Origin: Gnetum montanum
Lineage: Eukaryota > Streptophyta > Gnetopsida > Gnetales > Gnetaceae
DNA length: 35,226 nucleotides
Direction of reading: 5' to 3'
NCBI GenBank assembly: GCA_015680685.1
Contig: MNCI01034695.1
Location: forward strand, 246,918 to 282,143
The notes beneath the pieces are model-generated. The model had not been told where the DNA came from, searched no databases, and saw only the letters and a program-made list of their open reading frames with translations. The first letter of the stretch is position 1, and the number at the start of each line of letters is the position of its first letter. Both the position numbers and the translations under genes were made by a program. Of the stretch, positions 1-10,417 are shown in pieces.

Positions 1-113
1 GAGACTCCTGCATAGCGTTGCGCACTCCAATATTCACTATCATATACTTCATCGGTTCTCCAATGAACTTCCTCACTAAGTGTGGCATTATTATCATCTT
101 GTAGGAGAGGCAT
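1..113 (-). pseudogene. Gag N-terminus of copy A (cut by window edge)
   Basis: From the ATG at 113-111 on the minus strand, 37 codons run to the window edge without a stop. The start (MPLLQDDNNATLSEE) matches the Gag of the complete element (MSLRQDDNNATLSED), including the following HWRT motif. Whether the rest is open cannot be seen here, so 'pseudogene' only means partial. Confidence 0.7.
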
Positions 114-226
114 TGTTGTGCGTGAATTTATGTGACTTTTTAATAATTACTTCTTTTAAAGAGATATATCATTAAGTTCTTTACAGTGACCTTGTATGAT
201 ATAACTAATCTAGATAACTAGAACCA

Positions 227-244
227 TCCCCGGCAACGGCGCCA
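227..244 (-). promoter_or_regulatory. Primer-binding site, tRNA-Asp type (copy A)
   Basis: The minus strand reads TGGCGCCGTTGCCGGGGA, complementary to the 3' end of plant tRNA-Asp (CCCCGGCAACGGCGCCA). It lies one base inside the LTR end. It fixes the orientation of the element (minus) and is the primer type well known from Athila-like elements. Confidence 0.93.
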
Positions 245-245
245 A

Positions 246-1316
246 TGATGAGTGGCGAGGTACCCCTACACTCAACCATACGAAATGAGCGTCGCACGCG
301 CGATCCGGTCGAACTCCTCAGATGGACTAGTTGTGGTATCTAGATAGTTAGCCTTAGGTCGCAGTTCGCTGTCTTCCCATCTAGACTAGTTTTGCATATG
401 TCACGTATGGTTTAGTCTAGATGAGGTGTATGAAGTGTTCTAATCTAATGCTACTCCTGATGGCAGTGAAAAATAGTATTAACTAATTCTAAGCTAAGAG
501 GAAAGGGTAAAGAAAATCTAATCTAGCCTAAGTGCGACGAGCAACCAATTCCTTGATTAACCGTACACATCTTGGACTTCGTGCATGACTGCCACTGGGA
601 CTACCAAGCATAGGCCTAGGTACGCCACTGGGATTACCAAGCGCAGACCCCAAATACGCCACTGGGTTACCAAGCGTAGATCCCCCTAGCTACACCACTG
701 GGCTACCAAGCAGTCACACTTAAATGCTCGTAATCAAGTCGTACTCGTTCCGCTTCTAGGAGTTTAGGGTTGAGAGACTAATCGTGATAAGTAACCGATT
801 CCTTAACTAGCCGTACACACCCGTAGATGCTCGTAGTCAAGTCGTACTTACACCGCGCTATGAAAGCAATAAATAACATGAAATAAATAACAATAAATAA
901 ACTAAGTGAATGCTGCAATGATGAAGTAATCTCGATCTTTATTGCCGGTCATGTGCGTGTCCAAGTACGACACACTCGAATAAAGACACCGTACAATCAC
1001 ATTCACCACACTGCGGGCAGACACGGGAAAATTCTAACTCTTGAGGGATCAAACTGCCAGAGCTTCGCTACCTAAAACTGGGATGGAAATGAGGGAGAGC
1101 CGCCTCTTATTTATAGGAATTACGGCTGGCTGCGATATCGCGTACGCGATATCGCGGGGAAGACGCGATATCGCATATGCGATATCGCGGCCCATGATAC
1201 ATCGTGGCACATGATACAACGCGACCCATGATACAACGTGGGTGCCTTAACGTGGGTGCCTTATCGTGGGTGCCTTAAGGCGACCGCCAGCACTATGAGC
1301 AATTCAGGTCTCATCA
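246..1316 (-). repeat. LTR of copy A
   Basis: The LTR is 1071 bp and bounded on the plus strand by TGATGAG and CTCATCA, a 7-bp perfect inverted terminal repeat. A TATA box reads CTATAAATAAGAGG on the minus strand at 1103-1116. The R/U5 part carries four spaced copies of a 'CCACTGGG..TACCAAGC' unit at about 590-712. U3 carries four GATATC palindromes at 1131-1190. The outer U3 (about 1190-1310) differs from the other two LTRs. It has short tandem words (CATGATACAACG and CGTGGGTGCCTTA, about three each) where the others have a short GACGCAAACCGCG stretch. Confidence 0.9.
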
Positions 1317-1642
1317 ATAGTCATAGTGGACTTTGAAGAGGAAAGCTAGTTTATAGTCTTAGTCGACTCTAGGTGCTAGTTTCATGTCATGGAAGATAGG
1401 TGTGGCAGTTTAACATCATACAAGACAGAGCTCTATGGTATCAGTTTTAAGTCATGATGCTAGGACTGTTCTGTGGTATCAGGTCTAGGTCATGATGCCA
1501 GGACTTTTCTGTGGTATTAGTTTTATCATGACTTTTCTATTGTATTAGTTTTAAGTCATGATGCTAGGAATTTTTTGTGGTATTAGTTTTAAGTCATGAT
1601 GCCAAGACTGTTTTGTACCAGTTTATAGTCATAGTGGATTGG
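1317..1642. repeat. Degenerate tandem repeat, about 38-bp unit
   Basis: On the plus strand, units of the form TGGTATTAGTTTTAAGTCATGATGCTAGGA recur about five to six times, with spacing near 38 bp and some deletions. On the minus strand the first unit contains CAATCCACTATGACT (1627-1641). The same 15 bases occur in the plus-strand repeats at 15602-15616, just upstream of reverse transcriptase in the other Tat-like copy. This block is therefore part of the Tat-like element, not of copy A. Confidence 0.7.
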
Positions 1643-2020
1643 TTGTGCTTACCTTTCTTGTGTAAGATGTGATGCTACATGTATGATCATGCTATGTGTC
1701 TGCAAGATCCTGCAAAGATCAACTAGGAAGAAAACAAAATCAAGTGACACATGTTTTACATATAGTTGAAGTGTATGAATGAATGAAAAGAAATGCAAAA
1801 AGTGATAGTTTTAGGCCGTTTTGGGCCATATGCTAGTTTAAGGCCTTTTTGAGCCATGTGTTTTTCTGGTTTTATGTTTTTCAAATGCACTATGTAAACT
1901 ATGTTGATGAATGTGTAAACAAAGAAAAATGTGTGGTCTAAGTGAGCGGGAAAAATCTAAACACATAGGCTAGTGCAATGTAAAAAAAAGTTAAAAATCC
2001 ATGGAAAAGGATGTCAAAAG

Positions 2021-3290
2021 TCAAAAATTCATGGCAAAGGGTAGGTAGGCACCCACATTTTTGGCCAAGGGAGAGTCTTGATCATGTAGTTGCTTCCTAA
2101 CTAGGCATGGATTAGGAAGCATGCAAGGTTTAGGATTCTCTGGGGGGCTATTGGCTTCAACCACTCGTTCAGGTGTGTTAGCCTTAGGTGTTGCGTTGGT
2201 TATCATAGGTGCACCACCAAGAAACTCCTTCCAAAACTTGCACCATGTTTATGTTGTCAATAGTCGAAGAGGAAATGTTATTACCATGGATGATAACTTG
2301 AACACCTTCATATGGAAGGTGGATTTCTTGGTGGATGGGAGAGGAGATGGTCCTTAGTTGGGCTAGCCAATACCTACCTAGAATCATGTTGTAGTTTAGC
2401 ATCTTGTCGATGATGGTAAAGTTTGCAAACATGGGGCATTGATCCCGTATCGTGAAGGTGATGTGGATCGTGCCATTAATGGCTACACGTGCTCCATTGA
2501 AGGAGTTTAAAGACTTGGTTTCTGTCGATTGAATGTTGTGCATTAGGCTAAGTCATTCAACAATAAAGTGTGTGACAATATTTTCTTCCGTGCCATCATC
2601 GATGTGTACTCTACGTACTGTGTATTTTCCAATGCTTACAATAGTATTCAATAGTGCATGTATGACCTCCCCTCATGCGGGGTTGACTTTGACTACATTA
2701 TTGTGGAAAACTAAAGATGTTGAACTTGATTCGTATGGTGGAGGGGGTAGTATTGCTACATGGATGGATGTCTCATTTGCAGGGATGTCCTCTGTAATAG
2801 GAATGGAGGCCAAGATCTTGGCCAATTCTTGGCAGTGAGCAGATGAAGTCATGACTAGGCCATATAAGCTCAATGTTGTGTTCTTTTGCTTGAGCATTTT
2901 TTTCACCTAGGTTAGTGTAGCTACAAAGTCCTTTGCATTATCCGTTGTGTTGCCCTTGACTTTCTCCATGTGGCTTGAGAGATAGATCTCTTGCGAAGGG
3001 GAATAGGGCTTGGTTTGTTTGGGGGCAAGGGTCCTAGTGTTTAGTTGTTGTTTGCTGGTTGTAGCCCTTGCTTCGACCATGGGGGTTCTGAGATGCTCAT
3101 TTATTCTGTTGCGTTGCCATTTTGTGGCTCTACCTAGGTTGCTAGTGGGGTTGACCCTCGAGGGAGGATGGATTGAAATGTTTTCCACTGTTGAGCTTCG
3201 GGTAGCTAAGGGGCCATCATGTTGTGGCATGTTGATGATGAAAGGTTTCTTAGTGGTTTTTGTTACTGCGTCATGCCAGTTTAACATCTT
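2021..3290 (-). pseudogene. Gag-protease linker and retropepsin-like domain (relic 1)
   Basis: This is the part of the polyprotein that matures Gag, now broken. The clearest piece (2543-2184) has the fold-end motif WLAQLRTISSPIHQEIHLPY followed by EGVQVIIHG. It matches WLAQLRVISSPIHQEIHLSY in the plus-strand relic and resembles the 'W..(A/S).PS.LHQ.LKF.Y.G' end of plant gypsy proteases. Fragments at 2906-2673 and 3287-2907 are a proline- and serine-rich linker that aligns with 8616-9366 of the other copy. The catalytic DSG/DTG motif is not preserved in a readable frame. The 61-residue tail (2206-2021) keeps the 'VRKQL' end shared by both copies. Non-functional. Confidence 0.75.
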
Positions 3291-3539
3291 AGCAACTGAA
3301 TCGTGTCAGTTTAATGTATTAGTAGACAAATTGTACTAGTTTAATGTCTTAGTGGATGAACGTTGTGGAGCCTTGACCACAAAGGGTGTTGTGGGTTCCT
3401 TGGATGGCACCTTGATAACAAAGGAAGGCCTCTTATTTGTGGAGGCTGAGGGAATCCTTTCCTTGCTGGGAGGCACATGGATCATGAAAGGTTTTTACAC
3501 AGGTTTGGACTTGCCACCTATGCTAATCAAATTTCTGAC

Positions 3540-4683
3540 ATAGGAGGCATTGTTTGTATTGGATTGACTTTCTGTGTCAATTACTAGTTGGCCTTGTTCT
3601 GTCATTCCCTGCAAGTCATCTTGCAAGGCATGATAGTTGTCCATACCGTGACTAGCCATTTGATGGTAATGATAGTATTGGTCTAGTTTAAAATGTTGTG
3701 GTATTGGGGGCTCATTTGGTAGTGCTAATATGGGGTTCCTTAGTAGTTCACATTACCTATCATATTTTTTGCGGGTAACCATCGACATCTGTCTGTGTTG
3801 GATTTTCCCGGCTTTCAAGAGTTGCTCCAATGGTTGAGAGGGTTGCATCTATAGTGGTATATACTTTGAGTGGTCCTTGCATTGAAAGATGGGCTTTAGG
3901 GTGGCCCCTGCTGATGTAGGTGACTTGGCACCAAAGTTGGCAGTTTTGTTAGCTAGGGCTTTGGGTTGCTTAGCTGTTGGGCCCCAATTAGTTTCTTTTG
4001 TGCTTGCAGCCACCATTTCCACTGTTGTGTTTTGCTTACGAGCATATTGGTTTTTGTAGGACACATAAGCTGGGTCATTGCTTAATTGCACTACCTCCTC
4101 TATGCTTTTGATTTTTGCAAATGTTTAACTTAAAGTAGGAGCACTCAAATAATAGAGTTTTGACTTAATGAAGTCATTCACAGTGGCTTTAAAAATCGTG
4201 AGCAAGTATGTCTCAGGTATGGGCTCATAGAGTTCATTTAGGGCTGTGCTCCATCTTTGAATGAATTTTTGAACTGGCTCTATAGGCACTTGTTTAAGCT
4301 GAATCAAGCTATTTAGCGTGGCTTCAGGTTTTAGATTATACTTAAAATGGGTAACAAATTGATGTAAAAAATCCTCCATAGAGGATATGGAGTTATGGGG
4401 TAAGGCTTAGTACCAATCTAATGATTTTCCCATTAGGGACATAGAAAATATGCATAGAATTACATGGGGCTAGGCTTGAAGAAGTATACATTCTAGTTGA
4501 AATGTCACTAGGTGAGCGTTTGGATCTCCCTCTTCATTATTCTTGGTTAGTTGAGGCAATGATATTTCTTTTGGCAAGGTTAATGATGGAACTGAAGGGT
4601 AGATTGTGTCATCATGGTAGAAATCCAACACCTTGATTTCCTTGGTGTTTACAGTTTTAATGTATTTTACCTCTTCAGTAAAC
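3540..4683 (-). pseudogene. Gag, retrotransposon gag domain and degenerate zinc knuckle (relic 1)
   Basis: Broken Gag capsid/nucleocapsid region of a Ty3/gypsy element. The capsid-type part around 4600-4125 reads EEGDPNAHLVTF, then MGKSLDWY, then a piece with FLHQFVTHFKYNL and FIQRWSTALNELYEPIPE, the usual order of the plant retrotransposon gag domain. Downstream (4091-3849) is a basic linker ending CKDHSKYIPL. About 3800-3540 holds a decayed knuckle (YYHYHQMASHGMDNYHALQDDLQ) whose counterpart in the plus-strand copy is YDYHQQCGHDMDYCMALED; the cysteines are lost here. Several stops and at least two frame changes make it non-functional. Confidence 0.78.
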
Positions 4684-4689
4684 TATGGC

Positions 4690-6200
4690 TTGCGCTAGGG
4701 TTATCATAACTGATGTTTTAAAACATGAACAACAAGTATGAAATGTAAACAGAAATGCATGCAGAACTAGTATTGTAAACAAAACATAAACTGAATGTAA
4801 AACAAAGTAAATAGAATAATGGTTGGAAAAATGAATTGTATTGTATTTCTTAGAAAAAAATATGCGTTGGTCAAAGCATAGTTGCACATGTGGATGGCAG
4901 GTCAAGCACCAAGCCCTAGGGTGATGTGATGTGATGTGTTTGAGAAGTGCTTGGATGCTAGGAGTCAAGGTGTGCTGAGCACCCAAGGATTGTTGGTTTG
5001 AGTTTCCTAAGCTATCCAAATCCAAAATTTCCAACCCCATTTATGTGAATTGATAGGGTATTTATAGGATTGGGCCAGGCTTAGGTGTTGAATTCAAGAA
5101 TGGAATCAATAGCTGGGAGATGAGAGGAAAGCGGATCACGTGGCATGTGTCGAATGGATAGTTGTGTGTGAGTTGGTCATGTGTGGGAAAGCTATGTTCT
5201 TGACATGGTTCATTGTATCTTACAATGTGTGGGTTACTCAAGCCCATGGAAGTACATACAATTTAGATCGTGAGGGCCTGGCAAGCCCACAAGTGAAGAT
5301 TTCCAATGAAATGAAATGACAACAAGAGGAATTAACTCTGGCTTGCATGAAACTTCAAGATCTTTGAATGAACTACTACAAGGTGTTGATTCAAATGGTT
5401 CCATAGCTATTTGATGTGTTTCTATTTTACCAGATCCTCCAACATGAGTTGATGTGTCACAACATGTTCATGCTACACTTATTCCCAGTGTGTGTCTCCA
5501 ACGTGTATCCCAGTGTTCACACATTGCATTCATGCCTAGTGTGACCTTTAGCATGATTGAGGAAAATGACAATTTTTGACATAAAATTTTGATTTCTGAA
5601 GACTATTCCTTGAATGAAAATATTTCCTAAATTTGTATAACCCTGATAGTAATTTGAAATGTGGAATTTGAGCTTGAATGTCTCTAGTTTGAAGCCACTT
5701 TTGGGTAGGTCATGCTAGACACACTCTACAACATGAGCATAGCGTGACCTGCATAAACTTGCAATTTTTGGACTCAAAATCTAGAATTTTGAAGGTTAAA
5801 GGTTGGAGTTATCGACATAGAACCTTGAAGATGATTTTCACCTTGGAAGGTGGATCTTTTCAACTTGTTTTGGAGGCTCCCGAGCTAGTCACACTAGACT
5901 CACATTGTAGTGTGACCACAACGTTCCCTACAGCGTGAGTGTGAAAATTGCAATTTCCAGCGTGACTTATAAAGAAAAGCCAGGATGAGTGACCAAGACA
6001 AGCTAGCATGATTTGTATGCATTAGTTAAATTTTTCTTCCTGGATGCTCAAAATTTCTTGAGTTGTTCTCGAAGTGCTAGTCCAAAATTAGTGGTATTTC
6101 ATGGTACAGATCGATCACTCCGACAGTTCCCTTGGAATCCTGTAGGATAGAAAGCCTATGATCATTACCTGATCTTCTTGTGTTTGCAAACCCTTTTAGC
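4690..6200. other. Non-coding stretch between the two Tat-like relics
   Basis: No convincing reading frame is present. The longest minus-strand frame (5040-4675) is hydrophobic, low in complexity and unlike any gag found here. From about 5450 to 5970 the words AGTGTGACC, AGCGTGAC and CACACT recur many times, suggesting a decayed LTR or 5' region of the plus-strand element. No terminal repeat, primer site or target duplication was recognised. Confidence 0.5.
5047..5070 (-). promoter_or_regulatory. TATA-like promoter element, minus strand
   Basis: The minus strand reads CCTATAAATACCCTATC at about 5051-5067, a near-consensus plant TATA box. About 370 bases downstream (leftward) the similarity to Tat-like gag begins. 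It could be the promoter of relic 1, sitting in a decayed LTR or leader, but no LTR partner or primer site was found, so the assignment is an inference. Confidence 0.4.
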
Positions 6201-6208
6201 TTTATGAA

Positions 6209-8614
6209 AATGATTTCCTCAAGCACCGTAGCTACGACCTCTAACGTTGAGATCCCCTTCTTAGTTCAAGGCATCACAGGTGCTGAGTAGCAGCCTAGCC
6301 CAACGCTAGGACCATGTCGATCTCTTCGTATCCAAAACCGATGACCTGAGGGCTTGGCTTAGTAATACGAGAAGTATAACTTTCTCTATGCTAAGGTCTA
6401 GGAAAATGTACCCTTAGATGCACAAGAACTCAAAGACAAACATAGCTTCGAGTTCGCTTATTGTAACAGGAAGGAATTTATTCCCACTCCTGGCAGTTCT
6501 ATTCCTTTGACACAGATGCATCAGTGGCTTATAGATCAGTTGTTAGTGATCATTAGGCCTATGGAGCTATGAGACATGGCATCTCACCATGATGAAACAT
6601 TCCAAGATGAGCAAGAGGAACTGGATTCCCAATCTAAAGGTGGGGGTCAAACCAACCCTACCACCATCTCTCCGACCCCATCCTTTTGGACAAACCCACT
6701 CTATACCGCTGCTCCATTCATAATCACATGCACATTGTTGCAACCCGTGATTTCATCGACAATGGGTAGGCATGCCATGTTCTTTGTGTATCAACATGCC
6801 TACTCCCCTATGTCATTCTTAGCCACTACCCCTTCACAAATAGTTCCATAGTCCATTCATGCATCGCATCACACACCTAACATGGCTACCCTATCCTACA
6901 TTCACATCGTACCTATATCACAGTCACATGTAGCTTCCATGTCTATTCTGATGTCTACACCTGTCCCATCATTAGCAGTAGGCCTAGGCCCATCCACATG
7001 GTGCACCCCATTTGCCTCTCCTCCTATTTCATAACCATTGCATATGTCCTACTACAATTCCCATGAAACCTACCAAGTCCCACAAACAATACAACCAAGC
7101 ATGCAAGTATGGTCCTTCCCACTGGTTGCACAAATGCCCTACCCTGTAGCACAACCAGCAACTACTGCTCCAACAGCACCACCTACTAGGTGGTGGATAG
7201 CACAAGTAGCACCTTTCATAGGAACTACCCTGATGCCACCGCCTATGAGTCACATCACTGCCCCTAACACGCCATAGATAGGAGCTATCTTGGTAGCTTC
7301 CCAACCATCTGCATCATCCCTAGGTCTGGCTCAAGTGTTCCAGCTTATCCAAACACTTACTAAGGAAATCAAACACCTCAAGACTACTGGCTCTGACATG
7401 GTACAAGTCATGAACTTCTACGAGGATGATCCCATCAGCATGGTAGTCTTAATGCTAACTTTACCTACTGGGATGCCATTTCCCCATTTTACAAAATACA
7501 ACAGGGAGGGTGATCCCAATGCACATCTTGCCACATTCAAATCTGAATCCCTTCTCCTAAAATAATGGCTACATACAATCATCTGTGTCTTTGCTATGTC
7601 TCTGATGGGGAAAGCCCTGGACTGGTACCGCATGCATCCATACTCCTCCATCTCAACCCTAAAGGAGCTCTTGACCCAGTTCGTAACGTGTTTCAAGTAT
7701 AACTTGAGACTGGAAGTTACGTTGGATCAACTAATGAGCGTGATGTAAGATCCACTATAACAAGTTCAAAATTCACACAGTGGTGGAGAACTACCCTTAA
7801 TGAGATCCGCGAGCCCATCATGGAGGCCCATTTGCTAGCCATCTTTAAGGGTGTAGTGAATGACTTCATCAAGTCCAAACTATACGATCTCGCTTCCTGA
7901 ATTCTTAGTCAGGATTTCACCCAGAAAAAGAGCATAGAAGACATAGCCAAGGTGAGAAAAGACCTAGCTTATGTTGCATATAGGAACATGTTCGTAAATA
8001 AGGACAAGGGCAAGGCTGCAACAACCATAGTGGTCACTATGGGAAATGAAGCCAAACTGAAGAATAACAAGAATAACAAGAAAGTGGCTGCAGTAGCACC
8101 TAACCTTGTGGCCAACCAAGGCAACACACCTCTACCCTCGACATCTACATCTAAAGCATCTACACCCCCTAAGCCAAAATTTGAGCGTAAAGATCACTCT
8201 AAATATACCCCACTACCTATCAAGCCTTTAGAACTTCTGAAGCAATTACTGGTAGCAGGGTATATCCAACACAAGTGGATGTCAAATGTGGGAATTAAAA
8301 AACATCAATGGTACAACAAACTTTGTAGGAATCCCTCCTTGGCCTTTTTCAATGAGCCACTAGTTCCTAAAAATTTTAGACTGGAGCAATTCTATGACTA
8401 CCACCAACAGTGTGGTCACGACATGGATTACTGCATGGCATTAGAAGACAACATCGAAAGAATTATTAATCAAGGAAAATTGGTTTTAGATGAAAGCAAC
8501 CTAGTGTGTCCCAAAAATCAATCTTTACATGTATATATAGATCCTATTAAGGCCAAAAATGCCAGCTATATTATCAACACCATCAGCATTAGCAGTAACC
8601 CTGAACCGCTGTAG
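6209..8614 (+). pseudogene. Gag of Tat-like relic 2
   Basis: Degraded capsid/nucleocapsid protein. A leader part (6209-6560) and a proline- and threonine-rich segment (6576-7277) precede the gag domain. The domain starts near 7345 (LTKEIKHLK), continues with REGDPNAHLATF and MGKALDWYRMHPYS, and has frame breaks at about 7565, 7745 and 7900. The C-terminal 220 residues (7952-8614) are open: a lysine-rich linker, KDHSKYTPLP, then a knuckle YDYHQQCGHDMDYCMALED followed by NIERIINQGKL. That matches the plant gypsy pattern 'C.YH...GH....C..L...IE.LI..G.L', with the first Cys replaced by Tyr. It is best compared with 4683-3540 on the minus strand. The true start is unknown. Confidence 0.78.
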
Positions 8615-9417
8615 CAACTATTTGTGGTTCGTGTGCCTCAGCATAGTGTACCAACAACACCAATGGCTAGATAAAATCTGCAGCAACCATTTGTCTTGAG
8701 AGTCCCTCCTCGGACATCGACCCTTGCATTACCTATTAGCAAAACCACACCACCACCATATGCCTTAACATCGTTAGCACTATTTTTCCTTAGGGGGCCA
8801 AGTCATTTAACTGTCCCCACCCAACATAAGACAACACCTCAACCTTCTCGTCCAAAGAAATGAGAAGCGTGTTTGGCAAGCGAGGTGTCTATGGAACGTA
8901 CTACCCCAGGTACTTCCAAACCTATGCCCCCTATCTCTACATCTACATCCTCATTCACGAAAGATGATGTTGCTACACATGCTCTATCTTCACCACCTTG
9001 CCCCAAAGGGTCTAATCTCAGACCTAAAACTATCCCTCCTTAGGAGATTCATTTCCTTAGACAAATGGAGGAGGAGAAAGGCAGCAAGCAGGAAGGTGTC
9101 CTTGACCTATTAAATGCTCTCACCCAAGTCAAGAAGTCTCTAAAATAAAAAACATAATTTTGAGCCTCTATGACCTAATTATAACTTCTACTACACACTA
9201 TGACACTTTGGTTTTCATGTTAACAACAATTCTAGTTGATGAGAACATGCCAACAGACAAAAAAGCAATCCACTCAGTTATGCTTCCTTCTGTGCCTATA
9301 GAACCAAAGGCATCACAATTTAATTTTTGTGATGATTCCATTAGGGAAGACCCTGGAAAGGGTTAGGTGGCTACAACACCTCTTTTCATTACAATTTAGG
9401 TCAGCCAACACAAGATT

Positions 9418-10020
9418 CAAAGGGTACACACTGATGATGGGGTTGCTACAAATGTCATCCCATTTCCTATAGTGGATAAGCTGGGTTTGGTCAACTAGAT
9501 CAGACCCACGATGATGTTATTCTTAAAGTTATTCAACAGGGCATGGGTCGTAGTGAAAGGTACTGTCCACATTGACTTTGCTATGGGGAACCAGTTCCCC
9601 ACTAATGCAACGTTCATCGTGGTGAAAGAGATGCCCGAGTTTAACATGATCTCAAGGAGATCATGGTTAGCACAACTTAGGGTCATCTCTTCGCCCATAC
9701 ATCAGGAGATCCATCTATCCTATGTAGGTAGGGAGCTGGTAATCCACAGTGACGAGGTGGCAACGTAAGCAATCAATAACATAGATATGGAACAGGGCTC
9801 GGAGGTCATAACCTCCAAGAATGAGGTACCTATCTCTGTAGATACAAATGATTTATCAAAAGAGCTAGCCTATCACACCAGCTCAGAAAACAAAGATGCA
9901 TGGGTCAAGTTGCCCTTCCAAGTAGAGGACGACGATGCAGACGAATTCCTTGATAAAGTGTCTCGGCCCTACACCTCACCAGACCTGCAATGGGTGAGGA
10001 AGCAATTACGCATACCATAG
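9418..10020 (+). pseudogene. Retropepsin-like protease and connecting tail (relic 2)
   Basis: Aspartic protease region of the polyprotein. The active-site segment reads HTDDGVATNVIPF (about 9430-9470), where plant gypsy proteases have (I/L)DSGA..NV(I/M)P. The Asp and Gly are kept, but Ser is Asp and the Ala is displaced. A stop follows at about 9497. The second half (9511-9768) is open and ends with WLAQLRVISSPIHQEIHLSY and VIHSDE. After a stop, 9787-10020 encodes an acidic 77-residue tail ending VRKQLRIP, the same end as in relic 1, so both copies end their gag-protease frame here. Not functional. Confidence 0.75.
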
Positions 10021-10417
10021 AAACCCCATTGCTTCCTACCTAGTTAACATTCTTTGTACATTTTCACCCATCTATGCTTGGTACACTAACTTATTTTTCT
10101 AAAATCGTTGACATACCTTTTGTTCATGTCATGGCCCAAAATGGCCTAAAACTATACTACGCCATGCCCTGCAATGGCCTAAAACTATCTTAGCACCATC
10201 GCCCAAAATGGCCTAAAACTATGCATGGCCTGAAATTCCCTAAAACTAAAGTAAAAAACATAGAAATCAATTGCATAAATAACATATGTAACAGATAAAA
10301 TAGAGTAACATTAATATTTCCATAATTCATTTTTTATTCAAAACTTCACTTAGACAATGTTTGCACTCATTTTGCAACAGTTTTACAAAAAATATAAAAA
10401 TACAAAAACCTCTAATA
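10021..10417 (+). other. Spacer after protease with GGCCTAAAACT words, and 3' flank of the antisense gene
   Basis: Between 10125 and 10250 the word ATGGCCTAAAACTAT recurs three to four times with variations. The minus-strand relic has the reverse-complement words (TTTTAGGCC, TTTAAGGCC) at 1805-1860, also right after its VRKQL tail, so the spacer belongs to the family. From about 10260 the DNA is AT-rich and, read on the minus strand, would be the 3' untranslated region of the antisense gene, with several AATAAA-like words. Confidence 0.6.

Larger units (their letters stand above)
1..1316 (-). mobile_element. Athila-like LTR retrotransposon copy A, 5' part only
   Basis: Read on the minus strand, this holds a 5' LTR (1316 down to 246), a one-base spacer, a primer-binding site, a leader of about 110 bases and the first 37 codons of gag, which then leave the window. 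It is the same family as the complete element at 22148-28716: the LTR, leader and gag start align base by base with few differences. It was inserted into the tandem-repeat part of the Tat-like relic to its right, because that relic begins directly after the LTR end. The other half of this element must lie left of the window. Confidence 0.88.
1317..4690 (-). mobile_element. Tat-like Ty3/gypsy relic 1 (gag-protease part)
   Basis: Minus-strand fragments of gag (about 4683-3540), a linker (3290-2670) and an aspartic protease (about 2543-2184) are followed by a non-coding spacer and tandem repeats. Each fragment has a counterpart in the same order in the plus-strand relic at 6200-17735, so both are members of one family in opposite orientation. 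Stops and frameshifts are frequent. The right limit is where similarity to the other copy ends, at about 4683 (LTEEVKYIK versus LTKEIKHLK). The left limit is the copy A LTR. No reverse transcriptase is present in the window; it would lie left of copy A. Confidence 0.8.

Noticed and set aside
227-244. Possible tRNA gene fragment (CCCCGGCAACGGCGCCA)
   Set aside because: Only the 3' end complement is present and it abuts an LTR; it is a primer-binding site.
590-712. Four regularly spaced repeats resembling a small CRISPR array
   Set aside because: They recur at the same place in all three LTRs of a plant retrotransposon, repeat units are imperfect and spacers are alike between copies.
4675-5040. 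Minus-strand frame of 121 codons
   Set aside because: Biased, hydrophobic composition, no domain, and it lies between a TATA-like site and the start of gag similarity; more likely leader or LTR sequence.
7029-7304. Minus-strand frame of 91 codons rich in Trp and Cys
   Set aside because: Reverse reading of the Pro/Thr-rich gag segment; no counterpart in the other Tat-like copy.
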